Below are positions 1-8,463 of a stretch of 64,000 bases of DNA, piece after piece (position 1 is the first letter of the stretch; each line of letters begins with the position of its first letter). The DNA comes from Leucobacter sp. OLIS6 (GTDB lineage: Bacteria > Actinomycetota > Actinomycetes > Actinomycetales > Microbacteriaceae). The notes beneath the pieces were generated by a model, which was not told where the DNA came from, ran no database searches, and saw only the letters and a list, made by a program, of their open reading frames with translations. Position numbers and translations under genes: made by a program. The stretch spans positions 310,001 through 374,000 of the forward strand of contig NZ_MRAV01000001.1 in the NCBI RefSeq assembly GCF_002752355.1. Direction: 5' to 3'.

Positions 1-762
1 CCCTGGCTCTACAACGGCGAACGCGTCGGCAACGGCGAGGGCGCGGCGTGCGACGTCGCGGTCGACCCGATCGACGGCACCCGCCTCACCGCCGAGGGCC
101 GGCCCGGCGCGCTCTCGGTGATCGCGGTCGCCGACCGCGGCAGCATGTACGACCCCTCGGCCGTCTTCTACATGGACAAGCTCGTCTGCGGACCCGACGG
201 CGTCGGCGTCGTCGACATCCGCAAGCCGATCGGCGCGAACATCCGCGACCTCGCCAAGGCGAAGGGCGTCGACGTCTCCGATATCCGCGTCGCGGTGCTC
301 GACCGTCCGCGCCACGAGCAGCTCATCGCCGAGATCCGCGAAGCGGGCGCGGGCACCCGCCTGCTCATGGACGGCGACGTCGCGGGCGGCGTCAACGCGG
401 CCCGCTGGGACTCCCGCATCGACCTGTGCGTCGGCATCGGCGGCACCCCCGAGGGCATCATCACGGCCTGCGCGGTGAAGGCGCTCGGCGGCGTGATCCA
501 GGGCCGCCTGTGGCCGAAGGACGACGAGGAGCGTCAGAAGGCGATCGACGCCGGGCACGACCTCGACCGCGTGCTCGAGGCGAACGATCTCGTCGCGAGC
601 GATAACGCCTACTTCGTCGCGACCGGCATCACCTCGGCGGACTTCGTCGAGGGCGTGCAGCGTCGCGGCCCGTTCCTCCGCGCCGAGAGCATCGTGATGC
701 GCTCGCACTCGGGCACGATCCGCCACATCGTCAGCGATATGGATCCCGACCGCTGGAACTAG
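1..762 (+). CDS. glpX: Fructose-1,6-bisphosphatase class II, 3' part (start lies outside the window)
   Basis: The frame is open from base 1 and codes for 253 residues before a TAG. Class II FBPases hydrolyse fructose-1,6-bisphosphate to fructose-6-phosphate in gluconeogenesis, in the cytosol. The family's metal-binding DPIDGT motif is at bases 64-81, preceded by a glycine-rich NGEG segment. Further on are the conserved MDGDVAGG and GIGGTPEGI stretches (about residues 123-150 of the visible part). The C-terminal half is therefore intact, and roughly the first 80-90 residues are missing upstream. A terminator-like hairpin follows at 794-839. Identification is confident because the motifs are specific to GlpX and not shared with class I enzymes. 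Confidence 0.95.
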   Translation, partial: PWLYNGERVGNGEGAACDVAVDPIDGTRLTAEGRPGALSVIAVADRGSMYDPSAVFYMDKLVCGPDGVGVVDIRKPIGANIRDLAKAKGVDVSDIRVAVLDRPRHEQLIAEIREAGAGTRLLMDGDVAGGVNAARWDSRIDLCVGIGGTPEGIITACAVKALGGVIQGRLWPKDDEERQKAIDAGHDLDRVLEANDLVASDNAYFVATGITSADFVEGVQRRGPFLRAESIVMRSHSGTIRHIVSDMDPDRWN

Positions 763-793
763 TGCTCGGCTGAGCCCCTTGGCGGGTTCTCCG

Positions 794-839
794 ACGACGC
801 CCCTTCGCCGCCCGTTCCGGGTCGACGAGGGGGCGTCGT
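794..839 (+). terminator. Hairpin downstream of glpX
   Basis: ACGACGCCCC at 794-803 pairs with GGGGCGTCGT at 830-839 (10 bp, 26-nt loop). There is no clear T-tract, as is common in GC-rich actinobacteria. It lies in the 305-bp gene-free stretch 763-1067, which also holds the palindrome at 917-972 and presumably the promoter of the next gene. Confidence 0.45.
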
Positions 840-916
840 TCGTTGCGCCCGGGTTCGGGTTCATGTCCATGTCCGGGGCCGGGCTTCCGCGCCCGACGCG
901 ACCCAGAATCCCTTTT

Positions 917-972
917 CGAGTGAACAGTTGTACATGAAATGAGCCCCCATTTCATGTACAACTGCTCACTCG
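917..972. repeat. 56-nt palindromic element, copy 1
   Basis: Left arm 917-941, six-base loop AGCCCC at 942-947, right arm 948-972. The 25-nt arms pair with a single A.C mismatch. The core TTGTACATGAAA is AT-rich against a GC-rich background. A second element with the same geometry and related sequence is at 26719-26774; the differing bases in the arms are changed on both sides so that pairing is kept. Function unknown: terminator, protein-binding site or mobile palindrome are all possible. Confidence 0.85.
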
Positions 973-1067
973 AGCACGTTCGCACGTTCGCACGTTCGCG
1001 CGTGGCGCGTCGCGCATGTCACGGGAACCTCCGAAGGGGGCCAGGGCGCCGGGTTACACTGCGCCGC

Positions 1068-2048
1068 ATGGCTCTTTTCGGACGAGGGACGCACGACGGA
1101 ACCGAGAACGACGATGCTGCGCGGGGCGAGGAGCGTGATGCGCGAGACCACGCGGCCGATCACGCCGCCGATCCCGCCGCGGCACCGGTCCGGCGGGACG
1201 AGCGACTGGCCGAGGGGCTCGGACTCTGGGCGGAGCGGAAGGATCGGCGGACGCTGGCGGAGGTGCTGCGGCGCGCGCTGACCGGTCAGCTCCTGCTCGA
1301 CATCTCGGATTCGGAGATCGCGGATCCGAGTTCCGGTCTGCAGCGGGGCGACCGGATCGCGATCGCAGCCCAGACCGACAACGCGGGGAGGCAACTGCTG
1401 ATGGCGTTCACCGAGAATGAGGAGCTCACCCGATATCGGGGGCGTCCGGGGATCTCGCTCGTCCAGCCCACCGCGGCGGTGCTCGCGCAGGCGGCCCGCG
1501 ACTTCGAGGGCATCGCGATCGATCCTCGGGCGGAGCACGCCTGCATCGTCTATGCGGAGGAGATCCTGCAGCACTTCGCCGACGACCCCGAGGCTCTCGT
1601 GCGCGCGACCGCGGCGACCACGACCGCGGCGACCGCGACCGCCGCGACCACGGCAACGGCAGCCGCGACGCCGACGGCAAACACCAACGCCCCGACGGCG
1701 GAGCGGTCGCCGTCGGATCCCGGATCCGGGTTGTTCGAGTCGCTGGTCGACGCTCCGCTGTTCGTGCCCGTCATCCCGGAACGGGATGCGTCGGGCGCCG
1801 AGACCGGGGCCGCTCGCGTGATGTCGGCCCAGGACGATCAGGGGCGGAGTTTCGCCGTGGCGGGGACGTCGCCGGCAGAGCTCTGGGCCTGGCGCGCCGA
1901 GGCGGAGGCGCATCGGGTCGCGCTCGCGCAGCTGGCGGATCTGGTGCAGGGGAACGGCCTCGCGGGCCTGCAACTGAATCCCGGCGGGCCGGGGGTGTTC
2001 GTGCCCGCGGAGGAGCTGAGACCCTTCGCGAGCACGGCCGGAGCCTGA
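1068..2048 (+). CDS. SseB-family protein, two SseB-like halves joined by an Ala/Thr linker
   Basis: 326 residues from the ATG at 1068. The same frame is open back to 939, but that would run through the palindrome, so the internal ATG is preferred. After an acidic, low-complexity N-terminus, residues about 60-165 form an SseB-like domain (the hydrophobic segment around LLLDISDSE, then LMAFTENEEL). A linker of almost pure Ala and Thr (about 180-205) follows, then a second SseB-like half ending in GVFVPAEEL. The linker is encoded by a repetitive GCGACC-type tract at about 1605-1680. SseB-domain proteins are widespread in actinobacteria with no settled biochemical role, so the function is unknown. 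The gene converges on rmuC with a hexamer repeat between them. Confidence 0.7.
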   Translation: MALFGRGTHDGTENDDAARGEERDARDHAADHAADPAAAPVRRDERLAEGLGLWAERKDRRTLAEVLRRALTGQLLLDISDSEIADPSSGLQRGDRIAIAAQTDNAGRQLLMAFTENEELTRYRGRPGISLVQPTAAVLAQAARDFEGIAIDPRAEHACIVYAEEILQHFADDPEALVRATAATTTAATATAATTATAAATPTANTNAPTAERSPSDPGSGLFESLVDAPLFVPVIPERDASGAETGAARVMSAQDDQGRSFAVAGTSPAELWAWRAEAEAHRVALAQLADLVQGNGLAGLQLNPGGPGVFVPAEELRPFASTAGA

Positions 2049-2106
2049 GCCGGAACCGGAGCCGGAGCCGGAGCCGGAGCCTGAGCCGGAACCGGAGCCT
2101 GAGCCG
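2041..2106. repeat. Eleven tandem GAGCCG-type hexamers between two convergent genes
   Basis: Eleven consecutive hexamers (GAGCCG with GAGCCT and GAACCG variants) run from 2041 to 2106. They cover the stop codon of the SseB-like gene and end one base before the stop codon of rmuC (2107-2109, minus strand). On the minus strand they would read as a Gly-Ser tail if the rmuC stop were lost. Such a tract is prone to slippage. Confidence 0.9.
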
Positions 2107-3768
2107 CTAGTCCTGTCCGCTCGCGGATCCGGCGCCCGCGCCGTCGTCCGCGGCATCCGACATCGTGTCGGCCTCGGTGTCGCCGTCGGTGGTCGGCCAG
2201 AGGGAGAGCGCGGCCGATCCGTGGTCTGCGCCCGACCCGGATGCACCTTCGGCTTCTTCGAGTGCTTCGGCGTCGGCGAAGACATCGCCGAGGGCGGCCG
2301 AGTCGAAGGTCTCGACCGAGCGCAGCGTGCGGGTGACGGCGCGGGTGCGCACGCCCGCCTGGTGCACCGTGTTCTGCGCGGTCTGGAGCTGCTTCTCGAG
2401 CTTTTCCCAGACCTGGCCGTACTTCTGGAATTCGGACTTGGCCGCGCCGAGCACCTGCCACACCTCGGAGCTGCGCTTCTCGATGGCGAGGGTGCGGAAC
2501 CCGAGCTGGAGGCTGTTGAGCAGCGACATGAGCACCGTGGGCCCCGCGACCGTGATGTGGTACTCGTTCTGCAGCCGGCTGGCGAGGCCGGGCCTGCGGA
2601 TCACCTCGGCGAAGAGCCCCTCGGTCGGCAGGTACATGATGGCGAAGTCGGTGGAGTGCGGCGGTTCGATGTACTTGTCGCGGATCAGCTTCGCCTGCGT
2701 GAGGATGACCCGCTCGACCACCTTGCTGGCGGCCTCGATCTGGTCCTTCTCGCCGCCCTCCTGGGCCTCGAGCAGACGCTCGTAGTCCTCCTGCGGGAAT
2801 TTGGAGTCGATGGGCAGCCAGACCGGGGTCTCGCCGTCGCCCCGGCCGGGCAGTTTGATGGCGAACTCGACGCGTTCGGCGGATCCCGGTCGCACGGCGA
2901 CGTTCTCGGCGTACTGCTCGGGGGTGAGCATGTCTTCGAGCTGGCGCGCCAGCTGCACCTCGCCCCAGCTGCCGCGCGTCTTGACGTTGGTGAGCACGCG
3001 CTTGAGCCCGCCGACGTCGGACGCCAGGGTCTGCATCTCGCCGAGACCCTTCTGCACCTGTTCGAGCCGGTCGCTGACCAGCTTGAAGGACTCGCCGAGG
3101 CGGCGCTCGAGCGTGCCCTGCAGCTTCTCGTCGACGGTCTCCCGCATCTTCTCGAGCTTCGCCTCGTTGCCCTGGCGCAGTTTCTCGAGCTCCTCGCGCA
3201 GCGTCTGCTGCAGTTCGGCCTGCTTCGACACGTGCGTCTCGGTGAGGTGCTGGATCCGCTGCGCGTTCTCGTCGAGGGCCGACTTGAGGGTCTCGCGCAG
3301 CTTCTCGTCGACGGAGACGCGGACCTGCTCGAGCTTCGCCTCGTTCGCCTCGCGGAGCACCTCGAACCGCTGCTCGATCGAGGCCTTGAGCTCGCCCTGC
3401 GCCTCGGCAGCGGACTGCGCGGCCCGGTGCTGGCGGTCGCCCAGCTCCGATAGGGATCGGGCGAGGAGGTCGCGCAGCTCGCGCTGCGCCGCCGTGCGGG
3501 ATTCGCGCTCGCGAATGAGCTCCTGCGCCTGCGCGGCCCCGCGCGTCTCCTGCTGCTGATGGCCGCTCGCGATGACCTGCGCGAGTTCGCTGCGCTGCGT
3601 CGCGAGGTCCTGTCGCAGCTCGCCGGTGAAGGCGCGCATCTCGCCGCGCACGGCGTCGGGCGAGCCCGAGCCGGAACCCGCGCCGCCCGTGCGCCGGACG
3701 AGCAGCACGAGCACGAGCGCGAGGAGCACGATCGTGAGCGCGCTCAGGATGATGAGGAGGAGTTCCAT
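2107..3768 (-). CDS. rmuC: DNA recombination protein RmuC
   Basis: 553 residues from the ATG at 3768. An N-terminal membrane segment (about residues 3-24) is followed by a long, charged coiled coil (about 40-245). The coil contains two related blocks (LREANEAKLEQV near 138, LRQGNEAKLEKM near 197), as is typical of RmuC. The conserved nuclease-like core carries TRGSWGE (264-270), PIDSKFP (319-325) and IEPPHSTDF (from about 367). RmuC proteins limit inversions and rearrangements at short inverted repeats; the exact reaction is not established. The C-terminus is an acidic, Ala/Ser-rich tail. No operon partner is evident: the downstream neighbour is convergent and the upstream transporter has its own terminator. 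Confidence 0.93.
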   Translation of the reverse strand: MELLLIILSALTIVLLALVLVLLVRRTGGAGSGSGSPDAVRGEMRAFTGELRQDLATQRSELAQVIASGHQQQETRGAAQAQELIRERESRTAAQRELRDLLARSLSELGDRQHRAAQSAAEAQGELKASIEQRFEVLREANEAKLEQVRVSVDEKLRETLKSALDENAQRIQHLTETHVSKQAELQQTLREELEKLRQGNEAKLEKMRETVDEKLQGTLERRLGESFKLVSDRLEQVQKGLGEMQTLASDVGGLKRVLTNVKTRGSWGEVQLARQLEDMLTPEQYAENVAVRPGSAERVEFAIKLPGRGDGETPVWLPIDSKFPQEDYERLLEAQEGGEKDQIEAASKVVERVILTQAKLIRDKYIEPPHSTDFAIMYLPTEGLFAEVIRRPGLASRLQNEYHITVAGPTVLMSLLNSLQLGFRTLAIEKRSSEVWQVLGAAKSEFQKYGQVWEKLEKQLQTAQNTVHQAGVRTRAVTRTLRSVETFDSAALGDVFADAEALEEAEGASGSGADHGSAALSLWPTTDGDTEADTMSDAADDGAGAGSASGQD

Positions 3769-3841
3769 TGATGCACCGGTTCGCCAGAGGACAGGGGGAT
3801 TCGAAGTAATTGGAGGCTAGCGGGCACCTCCGACAACGACG

Positions 3842-3880
3842 GGAGCCCCGGGCTCGCGCAGCGCGCGAGCCCGGGGCTCC
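3842..3880 (-). terminator. Strong hairpin after the amino acid ABC operon
   Basis: An 18-bp perfect stem (3842-3859 with 3863-3880) closes a 3-nt loop. It lies just past the stop of the ATPase gene (3897) on the minus strand and before rmuC. GC-rich stem without a T-tract. Confidence 0.8.
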
Positions 3881-3896
3881 GATCCCGAGAGGCGCC

Positions 3897-4670
3897 TCAG
3901 AGCACCTTGCTCAGGAACTCCTGCAGGCGCGGGGTCTGCGGGTGGTCGAACACCTGTGCCGGATCGCCCTGCTCGCAGACCACGCCGTCGGCCATGAACA
4001 CGACCTTGTCGCACACCTCGCGCGCGAAGCCCATCTCGTGGGTGACCAGCACCATCGTGATGCCGGTCTTCGAGAGCTCGCGGATCACCTCGAGCACCTC
4101 GCCGACCATCTCGGGGTCGAGGGCCGAGGTGGCCTCGTCGAAGAGCATGATCGCGGGTTCCATCGCGAGGGCCCGGGCGATCGCGACGCGCTGCTTCTGG
4201 CCGCCCGAGAGCTGGGCCGGCCGCGCGTCCGCCTTCTCCTCGAGACCGACGCGGCGCAGCAGGGCGAGCGCCTGTTTGCGCGCTTCCTCCTTCGACCGCT
4301 TGCCCGTCTCGACCGGTGCGAGCATCACGTTCTCGACCACGGTCATGTTGGGGAAGAGATTGAAGTGCTGGAACACCATGCCGACGTGCCGACGCACCTC
4401 GTTGATGTCGACCTTCGGGTCCATGATGTCGAAGCCGTTCGCCACGACGGTGCCCGCGGTCGGCACCTCGAGCTTGTTGAGGCAGCGGAGGATGGTCGAT
4501 TTGCCGGAGCCCGAGGGGCCGATGAGCGAGACGACCTCTCCCGGGGCGACCTCGAGGTCGATGCCCTTGAGCACCTCGTTCGAGCCGAACGACTTGCGCA
4601 GCCCGGTCACGCTGATGCCGGCGCCGCTGACGACGACGGGCACCGTTCCGGAGGTGAGTTTCTGGCTCAC
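3897..4670 (-). CDS. Polar amino acid ABC transporter, ATP-binding subunit (GlnQ type)
   Basis: 257 residues. Walker A GPSGSGKST at 51-59, Q-loop around VFQHFNLFP (99-107), signature LSGGQ at 154-158, Walker B IMLFDE at 174-179 and the switch histidine in VTHEMGF. The FNLFP and HEMGFA variants are characteristic of the GlnQ/HisP polar amino acid family. It powers import by the permease/binding-protein fusion encoded immediately upstream; the two genes overlap by 4 bp (4667-4670), so they are translationally coupled. The substrate is probably glutamine or a similar amino acid but cannot be fixed from sequence. Confidence 0.93.
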   Translation of the reverse strand: MSQKLTSGTVPVVVSGAGISVTGLRKSFGSNEVLKGIDLEVAPGEVVSLIGPSGSGKSTILRCLNKLEVPTAGTVVANGFDIMDPKVDINEVRRHVGMVFQHFNLFPNMTVVENVMLAPVETGKRSKEEARKQALALLRRVGLEEKADARPAQLSGGQKQRVAIARALAMEPAIMLFDEATSALDPEMVGEVLEVIRELSKTGITMVLVTHEMGFAREVCDKVVFMADGVVCEQGDPAQVFDHPQTPRLQEFLSKVL

Positions 4671-6889
4671 TTGTTCACCTTCTTATCCACGATGTTGGCG
4701 ACCCAGGTCAGGAGGGTGATCACCACGAAGTACATGATGCCCACGATGATGAGCATCTCGGTCGTGCGGTAGTTGGCCGCGTAGATCTGCTGCGCCTGGT
4801 AGAGCAGCTCGGCGAAGCCGATGGTGAGCAGCAGGGAGGAATCCTTCAGCGTGATGACGAACTGGTTGATGATCGCGGGCGTCGAGATCTTGACCGCCTG
4901 CGGCACGACCACGCGCTGCATCGACTTGCCCCAGCCGAGGCCGAGGGATCGCGCGGCCTCCATCTGGCCGGGATCCACGGCCTGGAGACCGCCGCGCACG
5001 ATCTCGGTGAGGTAGGCACCGGAGTTCAGCGCCAGCGTCGCGGTACCGGCCCAGAACACGTTGCCCGTGACTCCGGTGAGCTGCGGCAGACCGAAGTAGA
5101 ACAGGAACGCCCAGACCAGCACCGGGGTACCGCGGAACACGGCGACGTAGACCGAGGCGATCCCGCGCAGGGTGCGCGAGGTCGAGATCTTCATGAAACC
5201 GAAGATGAGGCCGAGCACCATCGCGATGATGAACGCCATCATGGTGATGCGCAGGGTGTTCCAGAGGCCCTCGCCCAGCGCGGGCATCGAATCGACGAAC
5301 AGCTGGATGAACCCGGGCTGCGCCTTGGCGCCGCCGTCGGCGGTCGCCGAGGTGTCCTTGCCGAGGTAGGTCTCGAGCGTCTTCGCGTAGCTGCCGTCCG
5401 CCTTCATGCGGGCGAGGCCGTTGTTGAACGCCTCGAGCAGGTCGGCGTTCTTGCCCTTCGCCACGGCGAAGCCGTACTGACCGCCGGGGATCTTGGCCGT
5501 GACGACCTTGAGCCCGTTGCCCTGCTCAATGCCGTACTTGAGCACCGGGTAGTCGTCGAACACGGCCGCGGCGGATCCGTTCTTCACGGACTCGATGAGG
5601 CTGGTCGACTGGTCGAGCGCCTTGACGGTGAAGCCGTACTTCTCGGAGAGCTTCTTCGCCTCGGACTCGCCCTCGGATCCGCCCTTGGCGACGACGGTCT
5701 TGCCCTTGAGGTCCTCGTAGCCCTTTACATCGCTGTTCTTCGCGACGGCCATCTGGACGCCGGAATCGAAGTAGGGATCGGAGAAGTCGAACGTCTGCTT
5801 GCGCTCGTCGGTGATGGACATGCCGGCGATGACGCCGTCGGCCTGCCCGGAGGTGACCGCCGAGACCGCCGCCTGGAACCCGAGCGACTGGACGTCGACC
5901 TGGAAGTTCTCCTCCTTCGCGATGCGGTTCAGGAGGTCCATGTCGATGCCGACGAGCTTCCCGTCCTTGCGGAACTCGAACGGCGCGAAGGTCGTGTCGG
6001 TCGCGATGGTGAACTTCTTGCCGCCCAGATCCATCGCGGCCGGCGCCTCGCCGCCGCCAGCGGTGCCGCCGGTGCCGAGGTACTTCTCGAGGATCTTGTC
6101 GTACGAACCGTCGGACTTGAGCGCCGCGAGGCCCTCGTCGAACGCGGCGAGCAGGTCGGCGTTCTTCCCCTTCGCGACGGCGAAGCCGTACTGGCCACCG
6201 GGGATCTTGTCGGTCACGACCTTGAGGCCGTTGCCCTGGGCGATGCCGTACTTGAGCACGGGGTAATCGTCGAACACCGCGGCCGCGGATCCGTTCTTGA
6301 CCGATTCGATGAGGCTGGTCGACTGGTCGAGCGCCTTAACGGTGAAGCCGTACTTCTCGGACAGCTTCTTGGCCTCGGCCTCGCCCTCGGAGCCGCCCTT
6401 GGCGACGACGGTCTTGCCCTTCAGATCGTCGTAGCCCGTCACGTCGCTGTTCTTCGCGACGGCCATTTGCACGCCCGAGTCGAAGTAGGGATCGGAGAAG
6501 TCGAAGGTCTGCTTGCGCTCATCGGTGATGGACATGCCCGCGATGACGCCGTCCGCCTGGCCGCTCGTCACGGCCGAGACGGCCGCTTGGAATCCGAGGG
6601 ACTGGATCTCGACCTGGAAGTTCTCCTTCTCGGCGATGGCGTTGAGGAGGTCCATGTCGATGCCGACGAGCTTGCCGTCCTTGCGGAACTCGAACGGCGC
6701 GAAGGTCGTGTCGGTCGCGATGACGAACTTCTTGCCCTTGAGGTCGGCGGTCTTCGCTGGCGCGGCGTGCGCGGGGCCCGCGGACGGGGGCGCGGCCTGC
6801 GCGGCGGATCCCGCGACCAGCATGACGAGGCCCGCGATCACCGCCCCGATCGCCAGCCGCAGGCTGAATGGATGCTTGCTCTGATGCAC
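4667..6889 (-). CDS. Amino acid ABC transporter: two tandem substrate-binding domains fused to the permease
   Basis: 740 residues from a GTG at 6889, chosen because AAGGAG lies 9 bp upstream and a signal-type hydrophobic segment follows (about residues 10-31). Two binding domains of the glutamine-binding type come next: about 49-275 and 287-513. Each begins GKKFxIATDTTFAPFEF and carries GMSITDERKQTFDFS. By my count they are about 90% identical. The rest (about 525-740) is a His/Glu/Gln-type permease domain with the EAA-like loop EAARSLGLGWGKSMQ. Fusion of binding domains to the permease is known for GlnP of lactic acid bacteria; the near-identity of the two copies is the odd part. The binding domains face outward. 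It pairs with the downstream ATPase gene. Confidence 0.92.
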   Translation of the reverse strand: MHQSKHPFSLRLAIGAVIAGLVMLVAGSAAQAAPPSAGPAHAAPAKTADLKGKKFVIATDTTFAPFEFRKDGKLVGIDMDLLNAIAEKENFQVEIQSLGFQAAVSAVTSGQADGVIAGMSITDERKQTFDFSDPYFDSGVQMAVAKNSDVTGYDDLKGKTVVAKGGSEGEAEAKKLSEKYGFTVKALDQSTSLIESVKNGSAAAVFDDYPVLKYGIAQGNGLKVVTDKIPGGQYGFAVAKGKNADLLAAFDEGLAALKSDGSYDKILEKYLGTGGTAGGGEAPAAMDLGGKKFTIATDTTFAPFEFRKDGKLVGIDMDLLNRIAKEENFQVDVQSLGFQAAVSAVTSGQADGVIAGMSITDERKQTFDFSDPYFDSGVQMAVAKNSDVKGYEDLKGKTVVAKGGSEGESEAKKLSEKYGFTVKALDQSTSLIESVKNGSAAAVFDDYPVLKYGIEQGNGLKVVTAKIPGGQYGFAVAKGKNADLLEAFNNGLARMKADGSYAKTLETYLGKDTSATADGGAKAQPGFIQLFVDSMPALGEGLWNTLRITMMAFIIAMVLGLIFGFMKISTSRTLRGIASVYVAVFRGTPVLVWAFLFYFGLPQLTGVTGNVFWAGTATLALNSGAYLTEIVRGGLQAVDPGQMEAARSLGLGWGKSMQRVVVPQAVKISTPAIINQFVITLKDSSLLLTIGFAELLYQAQQIYAANYRTTEMLIIVGIMYFVVITLLTWVANIVDKKVNK
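5351..6745 (-). repeat. 714-bp-period internal duplication encoding the two binding domains
   Basis: The segment coding the first binding domain (6745 down to about 6065) recurs 714 bp further on (6031 down to about 5351). Long runs are identical at protein level, and the differences cluster in the last 30 residues of each copy. This indicates an in-frame duplication that is recent or is kept similar by gene conversion. Confidence 0.9.
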
Positions 6890-7077
6890 TGAGGGCTGCT
6901 CCTTCGTTGGAGGCTCCGCGGTCTGCGGGCCGTGGGTCCAGGGTAGGCATATCTCAGCGAACTCGCAGCCCGAGCGGATCTGCGGCGCGCCCGATCTCGG
7001 ACGGGGGAGGAACCCCACCCCGGTTCCGGGGGTGCACCGGATGGGCGGGATCGCGGCGGCCCGGCAGACTGATTGCC

Positions 7078-8463
7078 ATGACCGCTCACGAACTCATCGA
7101 ATCCGGCCAGGTACCCCGTGCCGTCGGTTCGCATCCGCCCTCCGAGCCCGCCGCGCTCCGAGCGACCGGATACTGGGGCCTCTGGCGCGCAGCGCCGAAG
7201 ACCCTCGGGATCCTGCTCCTCGCGATGCCCTTCTCGATCGTCGCCTTCGCCGTGCTCCAGACCCTGTTCCTCGTCGGCCTCGGATCGATCGTCCTGGTGT
7301 TCGGCGTCTTCCTCGTGGTGGGGGCGCTGCTCGCCGCCCGCATCTTCGGGGATGCGTGGGCCGGCCTCATCGGTGCCGCAGTCGACCGGCCGATCACCCG
7401 CCCGGTGCCGCCGCCGACGCGGCCGGGCGGGATCCTCGCGCGCCTGCGCGGGCAGCTCTCCCACGGTGCCGGATGGCGTGCCCTGCTGCACAGCGGCCTC
7501 GTGCACATGCCCCTCTCCGTCGCGCTCTGGGGCATCTCGCTGATGTGGACCGTGGTCGCGGTGTTCGGCCCGACCGCCTGGATCTGGAACCGCCTGACCC
7601 CGAGCAGCGGGAAGAACCTCCACCTGAGCACGGTGATCTGGGATTCCCTGTTCGGCCCGTCGATGCCGGTCGATCCGCTGACCGGCGACGCGATCCTCTA
7701 CGGCGTGCTCGGCCTCATCTTCCTCGCGACGCTGCCGCTCGTGCTGCGCGGCCTCGCCATGGTCGACTGGGCGGTCTCCCGCGCCCTGCTCGGGGAGACC
7801 GCCGGCGATCGCCTGCAGCGCGACGTCGTGCAGCTCGAGATCGCCCGGGAGCTCGCCGCCGCCGAGGAGCACCGCACGCTCGGTCAGCTCGAGCGCGACC
7901 TCCACGACGGACCTCAGCAGCGGCTCGTGCGCCTGCAGATGGATCTCGCCGCGGCCGAGCGCCGCATGGCCGATGATCCGGCCGCCGTGTCCTCGCTGCT
8001 CGCCGAGGCGCGCAGCACCGCGGGCGCCGCCCTCGACGAGCTGCGCGCGTTGTCCCGCGGGGTCGCCCCGCCCCTGCTCGCCGACCGCGGCCTGCGCGCC
8101 GCACTCGAGGCGATCGCCGACAGCGCGCCGATCCCGACCCGCATGACCTGGGCCGTGGGCGAGGGCGTGACGCTCTCCGAGGTCACCGAGCGCACCGTCT
8201 ACTTCATCGCGGCCGAGTGCCTGGCGAACGCCGCGAAGCACTCGGGTGCCGGGCGCTTCGACCTGCACCTCGCGGACGACGCCGGCTGGGCGATGCTGAC
8301 CGCGAACGACGAGGGCCGAGGCGGCGCCATGCTGCTGCCGGGCCACGGACTCTACGGGCTCGACCAGCGGGTGCGCGGGGTCGGCGGATCCATCACCCTG
8401 TCGAGCCCCGACGGCGGTCCGACCGTCATCGTCGCCCGGATCCCCGTATCGTTGGGAGCGTGA
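7078..8463 (+). CDS. Sensor histidine kinase (HisKA_3 type)
   Basis: 461 residues from the ATG at 7078. The N-terminal half is a membrane sensor region with hydrophobic segments at about 43-90, 143-165 and 205-225, resembling the actinobacterial putative-sensor domain. The dimerisation/phospho-acceptor helix contains LERDLHDGPQQRL, with the likely phosphorylated histidine at 276. The HATPase domain follows, with N-box AAECLANAAKHS and a G-box near GHGLYGLDQRV. The stop overlaps the GTG of the response regulator (8460-8463), so the two form a pair. It is transcribed divergently from the amino acid transporter across 188 bp, so control of that transporter is a reasonable but untested guess. The signal is unknown. 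Confidence 0.9.
   Translation: MTAHELIESGQVPRAVGSHPPSEPAALRATGYWGLWRAAPKTLGILLLAMPFSIVAFAVLQTLFLVGLGSIVLVFGVFLVVGALLAARIFGDAWAGLIGAAVDRPITRPVPPPTRPGGILARLRGQLSHGAGWRALLHSGLVHMPLSVALWGISLMWTVVAVFGPTAWIWNRLTPSSGKNLHLSTVIWDSLFGPSMPVDPLTGDAILYGVLGLIFLATLPLVLRGLAMVDWAVSRALLGETAGDRLQRDVVQLEIARELAAAEEHRTLGQLERDLHDGPQQRLVRLQMDLAAAERRMADDPAAVSSLLAEARSTAGAALDELRALSRGVAPPLLADRGLRAALEAIADSAPIPTRMTWAVGEGVTLSEVTERTVYFIAAECLANAAKHSGAGRFDLHLADDAGWAMLTANDEGRGGAMLLPGHGLYGLDQRVRGVGGSITLSSPDGGPTVIVARIPVSLGA

Noticed and set aside
917..972. Palindrome as an ordinary intrinsic terminator
   Set aside because: No T-tract follows either copy, the core is AT-rich rather than GC-rich, and glpX already has a hairpin 80 bp earlier. 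Not excluded, but not the best explanation.
939..1067. Upstream extension of the SseB-like gene
   Set aside because: It would begin inside the palindromic element and lacks a ribosome site; the ATG at 1068 fits better.
1605..1680. Repeat tract as a separate element
   Set aside because: It is in frame within a gene and explains its Ala/Thr linker.
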